NCBI GenBank assembly: GCA_028281215.1
Contig: JANQKH010000736.1
Span: forward strand, 1 to 6,226
DNA from: Phycisphaeraceae bacterium
Lineage (GTDB): Bacteria > Planctomycetota > Phycisphaerae > Phycisphaerales > Phycisphaeraceae
Reading direction: 5' to 3'
DNA: 6,226 nucleotides
The notes beneath the pieces were generated by a model, which did not search any database, had not been told where the DNA came from, and worked only from the letters and a program-made list of their open reading frames with translations. The position numbers were made by a program, and so were the translations under genes. Below are positions 4,847-6,226 of the stretch, one piece after another. How positions within the stretch are numbered: the first letter of the stretch is position 1; each line of letters starts with the position of its first letter.

Positions 4847-6016
4847 TCACGTCCCCATCCGCTCCAGTTCGGATTGCAACGCTGCCGCCATCGCTTTGTC
4901 TTCTGCGTCGCGGAGTCGGGGTACGGCGTCGGTGAGCAGTTCGCGTGCCCGCTGTCCGCGTTCGAGGTAACGCACATAGATCAGGGCGAGCATCAGTTGA
5001 ATGCGGTCGCGGTCGGGCAATTGACGGTAGGTGTTGATCAGCAACTCATACGCCCGTGCGGCGAGGCTGTAGTGCTCGCGCTTGGCGAAGTGATTTGCGA
5101 GGTTCAGTTGGTTGGTTTGGCTGAGCACCTGTTCGCCGTCGGTGTCGAGCAACTCCGCGTACAACTCGCACGCGCGGTCCAGGTTGTGCGCGGCCATCGC
5201 GCGGCTGATCTCGCTGCGCTTTTGAAACACCGCTGGGTCCATCGGCTTGCCCGGCGGTTCATCACTGTTGCGTCCCTGCTTCGGCGGTGCGCCGGATTGG
5301 GTCGATTCCCAAGGCTGAAAGCCGGGCGTCTGCGCCAGCGCCTTGAACTGTTGGCGGCGACGCCAGTGTTGCCACATTGAAATCATGTCATACGGCTCGC
5401 GCGGCAGTACACGGCTGCGCAAAAGCAACGTGCACACCACAAAGCCAAATACCGTCCCCGCGATGTGCGCCATGTACGCCACCCGCCCAACATCCGCAAA
5501 GTGATACAACACATCCTTGGCGAAGTAGAACAGAATGAAATACATGCTCGGAATCTGGAAAAACCCAATGAAGAAAAACCAGAACAGGATGGTGACGTGG
5601 GTCATGGGGAACAGGACAAGGAATCCGCCGGACACCGCCGACACTGCGCCGCTTGCACCAAGCAACCGGCTGTCGGACGTCATGCAATGCCCCAAGCACG
5701 CCATCACACCGCCCGCCAGGTAGAAACCCACGTAACCCACCTTACCGAGCCGGTCTTCAACGGCGTTGCCGAAGATGTAGAGGAACAGCATGTTGCTCAG
5801 CAGGTGCATCCAGTCCGCGTGAAGGAACAGGCTGGTGATGAATTGGTACCACTTCGTGTTGTGCGGATCAAGCACGAACCCTTCGGCGATGTCGCGCAAG
5901 TGCTGCGCCTGCGGACCCGACAGCACTGCATGGACGGCCACAGTGATGACGATGATCGCAATGTTGATCACCGGCTTGCGGCGTAGCGGCTGGTCGGTGC
6001 GGATGGGAAGAAACAT
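4847..6016 (-). CDS. Rhomboid family intramembrane serine protease with a soluble helical C-terminal tail
   Basis: A 389-residue membrane protein. Rhomboids cut transmembrane segments within the bilayer using a Ser-His dyad. The N-terminal half (about 15-200) is the six-helix core: first helix 15-33, a long loop, then 'WYQFITSLFLHADWMHLLSN' (56-75), with His71 and Asn75 at the usual positions of the HxxxN motif. The nucleophile is Ser122 in 'LLGASGAVSAV' (GASG 120-123) and the partner is His184 in 'YMAHIAGTVFGF'. All catalytic residues are present. After the last helix comes a basic, proline-rich linker (about 205-265), then a roughly 120-residue amphipathic helical region (about 268-385) resembling TPR repeats, likely cytosolic and for protein contacts. 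The ATG at 6016 fits the family N-terminus; there is no strong ribosome binding site. Substrates are unknown. It is upstream of the PEP-CTERM gene on the same strand but separated by about 280 bases with a promoter, so probably not co-transcribed. Confidence 0.92.
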   Translation of the reverse strand: MFLPIRTDQPLRRKPVINIAIIVITVAVHAVLSGPQAQHLRDIAEGFVLDPHNTKWYQFITSLFLHADWMHLLSNMLFLYIFGNAVEDRLGKVGYVGFYLAGGVMACLGHCMTSDSRLLGASGAVSAVSGGFLVLFPMTHVTILFWFFFIGFFQIPSMYFILFYFAKDVLYHFADVGRVAYMAHIAGTVFGFVVCTLLLRSRVLPREPYDMISMWQHWRRRQQFKALAQTPGFQPWESTQSGAPPKQGRNSDEPPGKPMDPAVFQKRSEISRAMAAHNLDRACELYAELLDTDGEQVLSQTNQLNLANHFAKREHYSLAARAYELLINTYRQLPDRDRIQLMLALIYVRYLERGQRARELLTDAVPRLRDAEDKAMAAALQSELERMGT

Positions 6017-6051
6017 GCGTCCAACTTAGAAGTCAAAGATCCCGCGTCCGG

Positions 6052-6226
6052 GTGGTCGAATCGGGCGGATCGGTCGATCGTCCGGGTTTTTGGTGTCGTC
6101 ACGAGGGACCACCGCCGGCGGACGGAAAGGCATCGTCCGTCCAGTTCGTGCACTTTCCGCTGAACGATGAGCAGGCGGCGCTCTTCAAGCGGCCGGACAC
6201 CCGCGTTGTCGTCGGCATCAACCACC
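6052..6226 (+). CDS. Partial gene resembling the C-terminal part of DUF3501 proteins (start uncertain)
   Basis: The frame runs off the right edge; at most 58 residues are in the window. From about 6140 it reads VQFVHFPLNDEQAALF followed by KRPDTRVVVGINH. This hydrophobic strand, 'F.L...Q...F' helix and 'VVVGI(D/N)H' pattern resembles my memory of the last third of DUF3501 proteins ('VHYIRFELTPEQ...', '...VDHP'). Their function is not known. The frame is open back to about 5839, but that is inside the rhomboid gene on the other strand. The first usable in-frame start is GTG 6052, only 35 bases from the rhomboid start, with no ribosome binding site. GTG 6148 would cut into the conserved strand. 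Either the protein is a short or truncated relative, or a start lies at an unusual codon. The minus-strand frame across the same bases is arginine-rich and looks like a shadow. Moderate to low certainty. Confidence 0.4.
   Translation, partial: MVESGGSVDRPGFWCRHEGPPPADGKASSVQFVHFPLNDEQAALFKRPDTRVVVGINH

Noticed and set aside
6120..6142. Inverted repeat GGACGGA/TCCGTCC with a 9-base loop
   Set aside because: It lies inside the likely coding part of the right-edge gene, has no U-tract, and such short arms are common by chance in GC-rich DNA.
5968..6225. Minus-strand open frame overlapping the rhomboid start
   Set aside because: Arginine-rich composition typical of a GC-rich shadow frame; it overlaps the well-supported rhomboid N-terminus and the plus-strand DUF3501-like segment.

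Overview
The window looks like chromosomal DNA from an environmental bacterium of the Planctomycetota (perhaps Phycisphaerae-like). That placement is inference. It rests on a secreted protein with a PEP-CTERM tail carrying repeated discoidin/fucolectin-type domains, an HNH endonuclease of a type I associate with planctomycetes, a small SET-domain protein, a rhomboid protease with a long soluble tail, and moderately high GC. No rRNA, tRNA, CRISPR array or phage module is visible.

Left part (1-1052). The C-terminal part of a small multi-pass membrane protein (possibly the small multidrug export family) runs off the left edge. It is followed by an IS200-like REP-associated tyrosine transposase (RAYT). 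Three related imperfect palindromes surround the transposase: one upstream (354-388) and an inverted pair downstream (971-1005 and 1016-1050). The outer two are inverted near-copies of each other. The third keeps the hairpin through paired base changes. This is the layout of a RAYT/REP system, and the whole unit lies between two convergent genes.

Middle part (1053-3030, all minus strand). From upstream to downstream: a small SET-domain protein (2432-2767), an HNH endonuclease (1584-2219) and an unrecognised 137-residue protein (1053-1466). The SET and HNH genes each have a plausible sigma-70-type promoter with 17-bp spacing. The orphan has an excellent Shine-Dalgarno sequence that sets its start well inside the longest open frame.

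Right part (2994-6226). A 501-residue exported PEP-CTERM protein (3059-4564, minus) is a complete transcription unit: a promoter at 4671-4699, a 9-bp inverted repeat at the predicted mRNA 5' end, a clear ribosome binding site, and a strong intrinsic terminator at 2994-3027. It carries three fucolectin-like sugar-binding repeats and is probably a surface or extracellular carbohydrate-binding protein. Upstream of it, on the same strand, is a rhomboid protease with a helical, TPR-like cytosolic tail (4847-6016). At the right edge a plus-strand frame begins that resembles the C-terminal part of DUF3501 proteins; its start is unclear.

The genes do not form one obvious pathway. The most coherent system is the transposase with its three palindromes.
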